A DNA stretch of 64,000 bases from Haemaphysalis longicornis. Its lineage: Eukaryota; Arthropoda; Arachnida; Ixodida; Ixodidae. The notes under the pieces were generated by a model. The model did not search any database. It was not told the DNA's origin and saw nothing but the letters and a program-made list of their open reading frames with translations. The stretch lies in contig CM023449.1 in assembly GCA_013339765.2 (NCBI GenBank), positions 40,686,528 through 40,750,527 on the forward strand, read 5' to 3'. The translations under genes were made by a program, and so were the position numbers. This document shows positions 33,265 through 44,176 of the stretch, piece after piece (the stretch's first letter is position 1; each line of letters begins with the position of its first letter).

Positions 33265-34006
33265 TGTTGGGAAATGCTATCCCCCGCTGGTACCACTGTT
33301 GGGAATGACTATCCCAGGGCGGTCGCCAAGGTTGTGACTCGCCTTCTGCTCGTCACCGAAGTTGGGAATCAGCCATCCCACCGCTGTCACCGCTGTTGCT
33401 ACTGGCCATCCGAGCGCAGTCACCGGTTGTAGCGACGTTGCCTCGCTCCGTCCGCTATCGACGCGGCGCAGAGCAGAGCGAAGAAGTTCTCGAGCCGTCG
33501 AAAACTTAAAGTAAACATTTATATACAGTATGTACAGGTAAGCAAAGTTACATCATTCGCACAAAGGCGACAGCACCCTTCACTCGGTGCTTCCGAAGAG
33601 ACTGGGCCGGAGAGAAGCCGCCGAGGAAAGCCGACGATGAGAGCCTCCGAGCTTCTTTTATAGCCCGGGAAGTTCGTTGTGGCCCCGAGAAGTTTGAAAA
33701 GCTCCAATCAGGCCTCGCTGCCTGAAGTTTGAATTCCGACGAATGGTAGCGAAGCGGTGAGTCAGCTGCGCCGCCCAATGGGGAAGTGGAGAGCGATGCC
33801 GCCCGCCGTCTCCGTGACCTCGCCTCCGGGCCGTAGCGACATGCCCTTGTTTGGGTCGTTCTCCGCTGAGGGATCAGCCGCTGCCGCAGCGTTTCGAGAT
33901 GCAGGATTCGGCCGCGCCGCAGCGACAAAGGGAGAGGCGTGACTCAGCCTCGCTGTCGGCGCGTCGCCTCGTGCAACGCCTTTGGGCCAGGCGCTCTGGC
34001 ACAACA
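33265..34006 (-). repeat. 5' LTR
   Basis: Begins (minus strand) TGTTGTGCCAGAGCGCC at 34006 and ends at 33265. It carries the TATA-like TATATAAA at 33518-33525. Confidence 0.8.
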
Positions 34007-34010
34007 CCCC

Positions 34011-35289
34011 GCTCTCGCGCGCTCCGAGCTGTCAAGGTCTGTCTCCGCGCTTGGATCATCGATAACGTTCAAAATATGGTCACTGTGAGTGAAAGCAACG
34101 CGCAGGTGGCGGTCAGCGCTTGTGTACAGTGCAAGTTTTTCATATCAAGTGTGTACGCCGTGCTGTTATCTGTTTGATGTGTCGAAGTTCGGCTCTCGCG
34201 ATCAGCCGTGTGTGGTACGTCGCAGTTCTCCCGGAGTTGAATGTGTGTCTGTGAAGCTGCGGCGCCGCTAGCTCCGATACTGCAAGAAACACATCGCATC
34301 CGAGGGGTGCACCTTTTACATAACTTTCCCGTTGTATATCTGCGCAGTTGGTCGCGATGTGTGGCGGTGTTTCTGCGTTTTGAAATGTGAGGGTGTTCCC
34401 AGTGCTTTAGTGCCGCTGGTGGACTGCAGCGTTCCCAAACCAGCGTCGTGAGTGCTCCGCTAGTTCGCCTATTCTAGTGGCCGCGTGATGTGGTGGCAAG
34501 TGTGCTTTGTGCAGCAAACTGCAGTGTGTGTCCAGGCTGTGCTTTTTTTTTTTCGCGTTCAGCACTGTTTGGTTACGTGACGTGTGCTTCATGCGAGATG
34601 CTGTTTCCGTTTGGGACTAGTTTTCGTGGTCATTTCACTTGCAGCTGTTGCTTGTTTACGCATGCCGCGTATAGGCGCTAGGTAAAGCTTCCATGCACCA
34701 CTACCCGAAAAAGTACCTTTACTAATGAAGCACATGGTTATTGTAATGTAATCATGAAGTCATGACATTCCTGTGAGTAGTGTTTACACACCAGGTTCAC
34801 AAAATGGTTTCGATCATAAACCTTTTCAAATGCCCATTTACGCTTTTGTTATAGTTGTTTGCTTTAAGCCACACCAAAGTTGGCTATGTTGTGGTCTTCC
34901 CTGAACTCTTAAAATGCCAGCACTGTCAATTATCAGTGAACATTCTTAAAGCGGAGTCAGGGGTAATTCGTGTTCCGTGGGCGGCACACGTGACTTCTTT
35001 TGAGAATCCCTTTTTGCTCCCAACATATCCAGTATCGTTCAGCTTGATTAAGCTCGTCGGATATGAGGGGTCCCAATTTGCTGCTTTGTTGTTTGGTTCT
35101 AGCGATGAAATGAAAAACCCGAGCTGTGACTCTGATTAGCTTTAAGATTTTGCCGTAGTGTTCCAGATCGATCACGCCTGACTCAGTAGTGGCGATGTTG
35201 CCGCTGGAAATGATCTTGTTTTCTTCCTTTCTTCTAGTTCGATTTCATCGTATATCGCTTTCGGAACCACTCATTCCCAATATGCATGC
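34011..35289. other. Non-coding, nothing recognised
   Basis: No gene or clear repeat was recognised in this 1.3-kb stretch between the LTR element and the BEL/Pao remnant. Confidence 0.4.
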
Positions 35290-36672
35290 GGGACAAATCC
35301 ACGGTGCTTTGCTCCGCTACAGTGCGTTTTTGGCCAGCTGCATGGCTGGGATGTCGCGAGCTGGATTTTCTCTTCCCGGATAATGTCTACATACGCACTT
35401 GTCCGCGAGGCGTTGAATTTTAGTGACTCAGTTGCGTGCGAACTGCTTCCAGCGGCCAACATCTTCATGAATCCAATAGAGTGCTGTTGTTGAATCTGTC
35501 CGTAGGTAGATGTTTGATGGCTGTTGAGGGCTTCCAAAATATAGCCACACAATCGACCAGTGAGCAGGCATGCCACCAGTTCCAGTCTCGCCAGTGTAAT
35601 TTCCTTGCTTGGTGCAACCCTTTGTTTGCTTACCAGAGTTGTCGATCTTGTACCGTTTTCACCCTCCAGGGTGAGGTAGGCAACTGCCTCATATGCCATT
35701 GGACGGGTATCAGCAGAAATTTGAAAGCAGTCCGTCCTCCCTCCATTTGTTTGCGACCTGTAGTACCGGGTTACTTGAACCTCAGGGAGATAGGGAGTCC
35801 GTCTAGCTACCTTCCAGGCCGCCGTGCTGTTGGTAGGTAGCGTGTTGAAGTCCATGTTTTTATGCCACACTTCGTGGAACAGGACCTTGGCATGGACAAT
35901 GAAGAAAGAAAGCCCCCCCCCCCCCCCTCCTCCCTCCCTTCCCAGTGGTTCATGTTGAACCTCAGTGCAAATGACAAGACGCAGTACGATAGCAACAGGA
36001 CACACGAAGCGCTGCTTTGTGCTGTCGTTTACGCTAGGGTTCAACATGCTTACCAACACTTCCAAGTTTTCACGTTGTGCCCTAGTGGGTCACATATCCA
36101 TGCCGTTGTTTGTAGCATGGGCCAATTTGTGAATGGTTCTATGCCATGAATACAATCCATACATGGACAGAATGTTAAAGTGGTCGGCACACGGGTCCCA
36201 CGTACATCGCAAAACCTTCAGCACACCCGACAAATAATTGAGATGCATGGTAGCCCGGGAGTCACGTTGAAATCACTGGCATAGCATTTTACTGCTTCAA
36301 ACATTTCAGTTGCATTTTTGTACAGCTTCACGGCAGCTTTCTTGCTTCCAGCTCCTGTGAGCACGTCATCCATGTATGTCTCACAGTTTGAGGGTACTGC
36401 TCTTTGTTTAAGTGGTGTTGAAGCATTTCGGAAAGTAGAAATGGGTTAGCCATCACTCTGAAAGGGATGCAGGTCATACAGTCAGTCAAAACTGGTGAAA
36501 GTGGTACACCCAGTTTTGGTATTGCTTGAAACCACAGGAAATGCAATGCATCTGTGTCCACCGGTTTTATGCCAACCTTTAAAAATGTTTGTTTGATATC
36601 CGACCCTTGCGCCACTTGGTGTCTTCGGGAGTTCAGCAATAGGGTGTATGCACTGGGCTTTTGACCGTGCAG
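35290..36672 (-). pseudogene. BEL/Pao retrotransposon pol remnant (reverse transcriptase to RNase H)
   Basis: The minus frame from 36672 reads SDIKQTFLKVGIKPVDTDAL, HFLWFQ and FRVMANPFLLSEMLQHHL. In a second frame TYMDDVLTGAGSKKAA carries the YMDD-type catalytic box (codons around 36361-36379), followed by FEAVKCYASDFNVTP and VLKVLRCTWDPCADHF. After a foldback insertion the RNase H and linker region continues: FQISADTRPMAYEAVAYLTL, LVSKQRVAPSKEITLARLEL, CLLTGRLCGYILEALN. These motifs and their order are those of BEL/Pao Pol. Frameshifts, stops and missing ends show that it is dead. It abuts the repeat at 36690. Confidence 0.8.
35880..36090. repeat. Foldback element with C-run inserted in BEL/Pao pol
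   Basis: The imperfect hairpin starts at ttcatgttgaacctcagtgc and returns as gtcgtttacgctagggttca, with the same caagttttcacgttg flank as the 8.9-kb hairpin. A C run (35914-35930) lies at its left edge. It separates reverse transcriptase from RNase H sequence. Confidence 0.6.
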
Positions 36673-36689
36673 CAATGCTACCTACACGA

Positions 36690-37145
36690 CGGCCCCGACA
36701 CCATATCCACAGTTGCATTCTGCCGTGCAGGCAGCATGTTTCCTGATGCAAAACGTGGTTTGCGGCGTGGTGTTGGTAAGAACGTTCGCGTGGGCAGTGT
36801 TTTTTTCTGCGTGATTCGTGGGTTTGCGAATGCCTTGTCACAAGGAGTAGTCAGCATTGTTTTTGTTTCGAAATTTCGGACTGTGCTGTTCACACTTCCG
36901 CAACCGCAGATCTGAAAGCAGGCCGCACAACAAAAGCAAGCGTTTCGCTTTTTTTTCTGTTTTGAAGCGGTAGCTAGAGCAGTGTTTGAAGACGATCTGA
37001 CTTCATGCAACGAATTCGCAAAGAAGCTATCGATGGTGGGTTTAATCAGTACCGAATCAGGCGTGCCCATTTTATTTCAGGTGGAGACGACGGCCGTCAA
37101 AGCTTTCACCTCATACCTTGCACATGCTTGTAACACGATGAGTTA
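36690..37145 (+). repeat. Unidentified element, copy 1 of an inverted pair
   Basis: This is similar over ~430 bp to the minus strand of 37950-38405: ccacagttgcattctgccg, tgcgaatgccttgtcacaag, gtagtcagcattgttttt, gcaggccgcacaacaaaagc, gtttaatcagtaccgaatc. A plus frame at 36957-37145 reads FEDDLTSCNEFAKKLSMVGL, ISTESGVPILFQVETTAVKA, FTSYLAHACNTMS then stop. The other copy has SCDEFTMKLSIMGLISTESV and FQVETTGLEALTSHFVTCL. The conserved reading suggests a former coding end of a transposon or gene family that I do not recognise. Confidence 0.5.
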
Positions 37146-37949
37146 AGGTAGCCGGCATACTTTATCAATGAGGCTAACCCGACTGTGTCTACTTCCAGTG
37201 TTTTTAGGTGAATACGTGTACATGAAATGCAACCTTTTTTCAGGTAATTGTGGGCATCCAGCTCTTTTGTAGTCTTCGAGTGCTCTTTAATGACCAAGCG
37301 CGTTCTGTGCTTATGCACTAAAGCTTGACGTTGGCTATACAATTTGACTACTTCAAGAACAGCGCAGAGATGAAGACTTATGGATTGACAAACTAGAGCA
37401 GTATGGTTTATCGCTTGTCTCTGTGCTGTTTTTGCAGTATTCAAAGCGTGTTCCATAATCTTGTTTTGCTTATAATTTCCACCTCGTCTACATAAAAAAA
37501 AAGCACTTGAAAACTATTGGTCGAATCTTTGTCGACGTGGCTGCACCTAATTTTATATACATATGTCGCGATTGCTTCCACCGAGAACCTCTGCGTAATT
37601 GCTCACCGTCACTGGGAGCTTAGGTAGACGACAGTTATACGTTCAACACACCAGAACACTGTTGCCAGAGCACCTCACCATCTGTCGCACTCCCCAAGAA
37701 GCGCGCAGCATGCCTGGGTGGCTCGGTAAAGCCAGTGCCTCGTCTTGCACGCCGTCACCATATCAAATATTGTTGCAGCTTTGGGTGGGAAAATTTTCCT
37801 AACTCGAGACACGGTCCTTTGAAGCAACCCAAAAATAAGAAAATCAATGCATGGGGATCACATGGAGATAGTGCAAGGCGGACTACGTTATCAGCCCCTG
37901 TCCAACGGTTAGACAGGTGCGGACAGCGGTGCAGGGAGCACTGCGCAAT
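37146..37949. other. Spacer between the inverted copies; nothing recognised
   Basis: No coding or repeat signature was recognised. Confidence 0.35.
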
Positions 37950-38405
37950 GTTTCAAGCATGTGACAAAGTGTGAGGTGAGAGCTTCAAGGCCCGTCGTTT
38001 CCACTTGAAACGAAACGGGTGCAACAGATTCAGTACTGATTAGTCCCATTATCGATAACTTCATTGTAAATTCGTCGCATGAAGGCGAACTGTCGTCAAG
38101 CGCTGCTCTATCCTTGGCTCCGAAGCAGCAAAAAAAAAAAGAGTGACACACTTGCTTTTGCATGCGGCCTGCTTCGAATCTTCGGTTGTAGCAAGCGTGC
38201 ACAGCGCAGTCTGGAATTTCAACGCAAAAACAATGCTGACTACTACTTGTAACAAGGCATTCACAAACCCACAAATCGCTCGAAAAAAAACGCTGTCCAC
38301 TTGAACGGTCTTGCCAACACCACACTGCGAACCACATTTCACATCAGGAACGCCGCGGCCCATGCGGCAAAATGCAACCGTGCAGATGGCATCGGTGCAG
38401 CTAAG
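37950..38405 (-). repeat. Unidentified element, copy 2 of an inverted pair
   Basis: Inverse relative of 36690-37145 (see there). The two copies with their spacer span about 1.7 kb and could be one element with long inverted termini, or two independent insertions. Confidence 0.5.
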
Positions 38406-40252
38406 CAAATAGCACCACCACGCATTCGAAAGCCCATTGCATACGCTGATAGACTGACTAAATCGGAGGTCAGGTTCAGTCCACTTTCAAAGTTGTTGAA
38501 ATATTTCGGTGAGTTACTGTGCGATGGGTGTCAAAAACCACCTGAAGCTTGGGAGAGTAACGTGCAACAGCCTAGTGCAGCATGTAGTAAACAGCATCAG
38601 CTTCACTCGTACTGTCCGTAAGTTTTGCTATCCCTAGCTGGTCATAGTTTCTGATCACAGCGTCGGTAGTCCTGACACAATTCTGGGGAGTTTAGAAAGT
38701 GCATTATCAAGTGGTATAGTGACATTGGCTTCCAAGGAAGCACCTTCTTTTAATGTCCATCCATTTGTTTGATGGTCCCGCCAAACACAGAAAAATACAA
38801 TACAAATTTCTGAAATACAATTTCAGAAATTCCAAACACTTTGCGAATGCTGTTTGCTATTCGATTTGCAGCGCACTTTTATCATTCAAAGTGCTGAATG
38901 TTTTCGAGTATTGAAAATTTGGGAATAATTGAGCAGTAAAAGTTGGCTTTGCCGCATGGCATTCAAATTTTCTAGCTTCACTGCATGGCATGCCCTCTTT
39001 CGTTGACTTTTTGCATGGCGCTGAAGTTGCGCAAAAAGCTTAACACGCGGTCATATTATCACACTTAAAATAAATGAACACTGTATACCAACTGGTAGAG
39101 GTTTCAGAAGTGTCAAAGGCGGTGGCGGTCAAGACCATCGCTAATGACATCAAGGTTTTCTTGGCTTTAACACACCATTTGCTCACTTCTCATTTTTCTT
39201 TCACTCTAGTTTTTATGTGTACCAACTTTCAGCCTTTTGTCCACTTGCCTGAGGGTCTAGCTTCATTCAACAGCAGAAGATCAGAAAATAAACTAAAAAA
39301 ATCACTCCACAAAGTGAACACCCTCTTCCAAAACGCTTATGCAGAGACTGGACGGGCTGCATCATGCAGAACGCCCTTACTCTATGAAAGAGAACATGTG
39401 TCATCTCTTGTGCTACTGCACGCAGCATGCAACCCAACACGAAACAGTGAAAAGAACTCTTGTGCGATTGCTACGAAAAAACTTTTCAGAACTGAATCAC
39501 TTTCGTGAACTGTAGCAGTCATGCTGACACTGCGCTAGGACAAAGGCTCTAGATTGGTCGACGTTCTATAACTTAAGATCCTGAGATCTGTTATCCAACT
39601 ACTGCCATTTTTTCAAATGTTCCTGATTTATTTCATTCTCCCTCTTATTCATTGTTTCTACGTACTCTTTCCACATTTTTTTTTTTTTCATTTACTGTGT
39701 TCACCCTATCTGACGCAGCAAGCAACGCCATTTGTGGAGCTAATGTCTTCAGTATTCATTTCCCAAATCATTTATCTAACATCACTATCATCATCTGGAA
39801 GGCTCCCGCGCAATTCCAGCTTTCAGCCCCATTTCATGCAGCAATGGCCTCGGTCTGCCTTGCGTGGTTCTTCCCACTACACCATCCCTGTTGCACTAAC
39901 TCATGTGCTTGCGCTTGTGCATAAAGTAACCGACAGGTGTCCTGAGCTCGAGAATGCCTAGATTGGGCTGTGTGTCGACCTGCCATTCCAGGTGCAGAAG
40001 CACAAATGAACGGGTGTAGCACTTTTGTCTTCTGTCTGGCGCCAAGCGTAGGGAGAAGTGGAAAAGGGCACTATAACGGTCGGAAGCTGACTGTTTTAGC
40101 TGTGATTGTAAGAGCGTTTGATTTTATGAGGAGTACTTTGATGGTATTGGCATTATAGTACTTGCAGCTTTAATTGGCAGCGGGCACGTGTTTTTGCAAA
40201 AAGATAAAGCGAGGCGCTGCAAATGAACTGTGTTTCTACCTCTCAACTGGTT
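38406..40252. other. Non-coding, nothing recognised
   Basis: A 144-codon plus frame at 39074-39508 (with SENKLKKSLHKVNTLFQNAY) has no recognisable domain or splice context. The rest is AT-rich. Confidence 0.35.
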
Positions 40253-40490
40253 ACATTGATTTGATTGATTATGGGGTTTAATGCACCAAAGCTACAATTG
40301 GACTATGAGGCGCGCCGTATTAAGTACTCTGGATTAATTTTGACCTCCTGAAGATTTTTAAAATATGCCAAAATCTCGACATGAGCATTTTTGCTTTTTG
40401 CCTTTATGGTTGGGTCCCAGTCAGGCTGCACGTGCAATCAAAGCTCTTTTGGAGTTTTGGTGATTGAAAATTTTGGCCGCATCAAATGAC
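40253..40490 (-). repeat. Old SINE body, diverged relative of the 50.4-kb SINE
   Basis: The order tttgattgattatggggttt, gaggcgcgccgtattaagta, ctctggattaattttgacct, ccaaaatctcgacatgagc parallels the 50338-50581 copy. The tRNA-derived head is not recognisable. Confidence 0.55.
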
Positions 40491-40529
40491 ATCTTTTCGT
40501 CTTCACGTTTGTTTTTCTTTTTGTTTTTC

Positions 40530-40612
40530 TTGTCTCATTTAGTGTAGCAAGCCAGCCCGACGGCTCGGCTAACATCGCTGGTCTCCATTAAAGTTATTCT
40601 CTCTCTCTCTAA
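40530..40612 (+). mobile_element. Short LINE 3' end with (TC)n tail
   Basis: The segment agcaagccagcccgacggct, then a ctccattaaagttattc end and TCTCTCTCTC, looks like the 3' terminus of a 5'-truncated LINE insertion. Confidence 0.4.
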
Positions 40613-43595
40613 GCCATTGTATTGGTGTTGAGTGCATAGATTTTTTACTGATTGCAAGAACATAGTGTATGTGATGATGCTCAAGTATCAATTTATATTT
40701 AAGGAACCCAGGAGAAGAAAAATATGAATCGTGCAAAATGAAAGGGTTCAACATGCATGGGACTACTTGATCATTACGAGTTGTGTGCCTATCGATGAAA
40801 TGTCAATAAACCGTGCTGCAGTTTAGCGTCATCTAGTGCTGATCTTTTTTTTTTTCCAAGTCTGCATAAACTTAACTTATTGTTGTATGTAGTGTTGTTC
40901 ACTTAACCTTGTGTGTTTCAAGTCTGTAATACTTAGTACATTTGGTAGCATTAAACAAAGGAACTCTTTTTGCTGTGCCTTTACTTGCCTAACTTTGGCC
41001 GAAAAAGGCTTCATTTCAAAACAGAAGACCGCGTTATAAGTGGAAATTACGGAAATGAACTAGATCTTGATAACTCATTGAGGCATCACTGCTCTTAACA
41101 AAACGTAGCCAGCTTTGTTTATAACTAAGGCTTATTAATTCATGTATCTATAAATCTCTGGGGCCTATCTGTTTTTGTGCATAGCTGTCTTGTTTTGAAA
41201 TAAGATTTGATCGGCGAGTTTTATTTTGTGTGGGGTATACACGTCGTGTTCTGCCGTGAGTCTTCTGCAATTAGTGTGGGGCCAATTTTTCTTCAGCACC
41301 TCGAGCTGCCCTTGTCACTAATTTTTTAAATTTTTATTGAAGTGCATACTGCGAACCAGAGGCCCAAGAAGGAGGGGCATAAAGGTGTGAACAAGATCAG
41401 AGATACCAGCAGTTCAGGATACTACACGTGGCAGCAATGAGAAAGAACAAAAGGTTTAAAATAAACTAAACATTTGCTTCTATTTATTCAAATTAATCAA
41501 GACATATGTTCAGGTGTATTTTTCCAGTCGATAATACATGTGGGAAAAAAAAAATTTCAACCGGTGTGTATAACGGGTGAAAGAGTGAAAATGGTAATGA
41601 TGAATATTATTTTGAAGTATGTCGTGGTCTTGTATCTAGGCCAAGTTTGTAGCAAAACAACAACAAAAAATTTAAGGCATTGAGACTTCTTTTTTCCCTA
41701 GTGCTTCAATCGCACCAGTTTGCATGAGCTCATTAAGAGAATCCGTGCGACCATAGTTAGAATTCTGAACAGTGAAGAAACGTAAGATGCAAAAACTTTC
41801 TCCTTGACTAATGTTCGAATCCCATAAGCTTACATGATCTCACATAGAGAATTTGTGCGATTATATTTAGAATAAATAAAGTCAACAGCCTTTCTTAGAG
41901 CCTTTTCAACCAATTCGATATTATTTCCTCTATAGGGGGTCTGAGACTGTGCAGGCATACTGAAGTTTCTATCAAATTAAAGTAGGGTACAAAATAATCT
42001 AACTTTTGCTGGAGTATTGGTGAGTTTATGCTTTATTAAACCGACTTCACGACAAGATGAGGGAAGATTGTTTTTTATATGACTTCAGCTCAAGTTGCTA
42101 GTTTATACAATAGCTAGCAAGACGAGTACATTTCTGAGCTTCGGGCAAGTTTTCCTGAAAAAGAGTAAAAAAGTGTGAGTGGATTCTTTTTGTTGACGAT
42201 ATGAAGGGAGACTGCAGTCATCCGGTTTTAACCCCGTAGCCCACACATGACTCCAGGAGGGGATATTATAAGAAATAGTGAAATTGCCAATATATAGCGA
42301 AATCTGTCTAGTCTCATTTACAATGGAAATAATTCATTACAGAAAATTTAAAGGAAAGACCAAGGGCACTACCATGGGGACCATTAGAAGTAGGAGGAAA
42401 ATGTCAGCTAGTCACTCCAATCCGATGAACAAGCAGTAACCCAGGCTGCAAGAAAGGAGCGGGGGGGGGGGGGGGGGGGAGGCAGTATGTGAATTAATTT
42501 TTTGAAATTAATTTGGCCAGACGGCTGTTACCCCCCAGTAAGTGCAGGTGGTGGGACTGGCCTGCTCCAGTGAGGGATAAAAAAAAAAAAAAAAAACTTC
42601 CATTCTGCTGTATGAATCGCTCATGCGTTCTGGTATATGGCCACCATATGCAGACGTGTATGGACGCCTGTTTTTACAAACCCCGGACCAGGTTCTAACC
42701 CTGTGCTAATTTGCAAACAAAATCTGTAGTGTCGGAATCAGCATAATTAACTGTAAACAAATGTACTTGAAACATGCAGCAAAGCGTTAAATGTGCCTAG
42801 CTGTGTTTTCTGTGGAAGTTATTTACTAAGTAAAACTGTTGACCTGGATGGGAGCCTTCGTACAGTCGTCCAGAAAAGGTAATCTCGTTGTAGAACACAA
42901 AGATCAAAGCCGGCATCGCCATTAAAAAAAAACTAAGAAAAGAAAACACCGCGGCGCCGGTCGGTGGAACTATTCCGGTTTTTGCGAGTGACTAAATGCG
43001 ATCGCTGGCTGCCGTAGTTCCACAGGCGAGTAATCGCAAAATGAGTACGTAAATAAGAGATGCGGACATGATGTTAAGGTAACAACTATGCTGCCGATAT
43101 TCCCATACCAAAATTTTGTACCCTGCGTCGCAGAATTTAAAATACCAGCACTCATTGCAGTTGACGAAAGAAGCGCTAACATTTGCCGCAACGACGCAAA
43201 TAGACAGCCCGTGCGCACCGTATCAGAATGCGATGCATGCGCTGAACTATCGAGAGCTTGTTTCTGCGTAATCATAGAGCGCTGCTACGTACGTGGACGA
43301 ATGTTACATCGCTGGGAGAGCGGTTATGCTTCAAAGAACAGTCTTGCCGCATGATATTCGGAAAAACGGGAAGAATATATTTTGCGCCGTCGCCGCTTCA
43401 TAACCCGAGCCAAGCTGCAGCATCGCCGGGCATGCACCGGTTTATAGGAAGCTCTCCATTGCGCTTGCGTCTACATAAACGTTACGGCTGCTGGCTGATT
43501 AAGTCTAGCGAGATCAACATATGCGCCATGCTGAGGGAAATAAACTCAAATTTTCTCAAATTACCACAATAGCTGTTTGAGCGTAAACAAAAAGT
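40613..43595. other. AT-rich non-coding DNA
   Basis: No gene was recognised. G and A runs lie at 42461-42480 and 42579-42596. Confidence 0.4.
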
Positions 43596-43599
43596 ACTA

Positions 43600-43800
43600 T
43601 AAGGTCGGACGAACCAATCACAATATTCGATTCAAGTGACGTGTTTGGCCCGACACTGCTGGCGGCGTCCGGCTCCCGAATGCAAAAGAAAACGGCCGCC
43701 CGACACAAACTCGCGTGTCGGACCGACAAGTCGGACCCGACATGTTGGATCCGACTTGTCGGACTCAAAAGAAAACGGGCTTTAAGAACAGCTTTTTTTC
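43600..43800. repeat. Dispersed repeat related to 28660-28810
   Basis: It contains tandem, partly inverted copies of gtcggacccgacatg / ccgacttgtcggac (43718-43770) and the shared gactcaaaagaaaacgggct. Confidence 0.5.
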
Positions 43801-43908
43801 GGTTTTTTTCCTTCCTCTTCTTTCTTTTTCTTGTCTGCAAAGTTTGTGCCTCATTGATGTATAAACAAACCACTCCTGCTCGGGCCTCTCAAGGCCTGCA
43901 GTATTGTA

Positions 43909-43947
<39 letters not shown>

Positions 43948-43948
43948 A
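43909..43948 (+). repeat. (AAAT)n microsatellite
   Basis: About ten AAAT units directly follow ctgcagtattgtat, probably a retroelement tail. Confidence 0.9.
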
Positions 43949-44176
43949 TGTATACGTTTGGTTAGCAACAAAGCCTGTCTCGCCGTTGGACGTCGGCCTC
44001 ATGCAGTTAACGTCCACCGTTGCCTTCGCAGGTCGCTCCCAACCGAGCCATCCGCCCCTTCGTACAGAGCACTCGGCGGGCAGCAGTGCGCACTAAACGG
44101 CGGCGGCTTGACGTGAACCCGGGCTTCACTCACCGATAGCACAGGCCGTGCCTGCGTACTCTCGGCTTTAATCAGG

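Larger units (their letters stand above)
29143..34006 (-). mobile_element. LTR retrotransposon with gag-like ORF but no pol (non-autonomous)
   Basis: Two direct repeats of 748 bp (29143-29890) and 742 bp (33265-34006) share their whole length. Read on the minus strand they begin TGTTGT and end CCCAACA. Four-base direct repeats cccc (29139-29142 and 34007-34010) flank the element. A primer-binding-like site, minus TGGCAGCTGCGGGATCGA (plus 33242-33259), lies five bases inside the 33-kb LTR, so that LTR is 5' and the element reads leftwards. A TATA-like TATATAAA lies on the minus strand at 33518-33525. The 3.4-kb interior holds a gag-like coding region near the 5' end but no protease, reverse transcriptase or integrase motif. 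This size and content fit a non-autonomous derivative. LTR differences are mostly one-base indels. Confidence 0.8.

Noticed and set aside
39074..39508. 144-codon open frame as a gene
   Set aside because: AT-rich, no domain, no splice signals or polyadenylation signal at a suitable place, and codon use unlike the ADAM gene.
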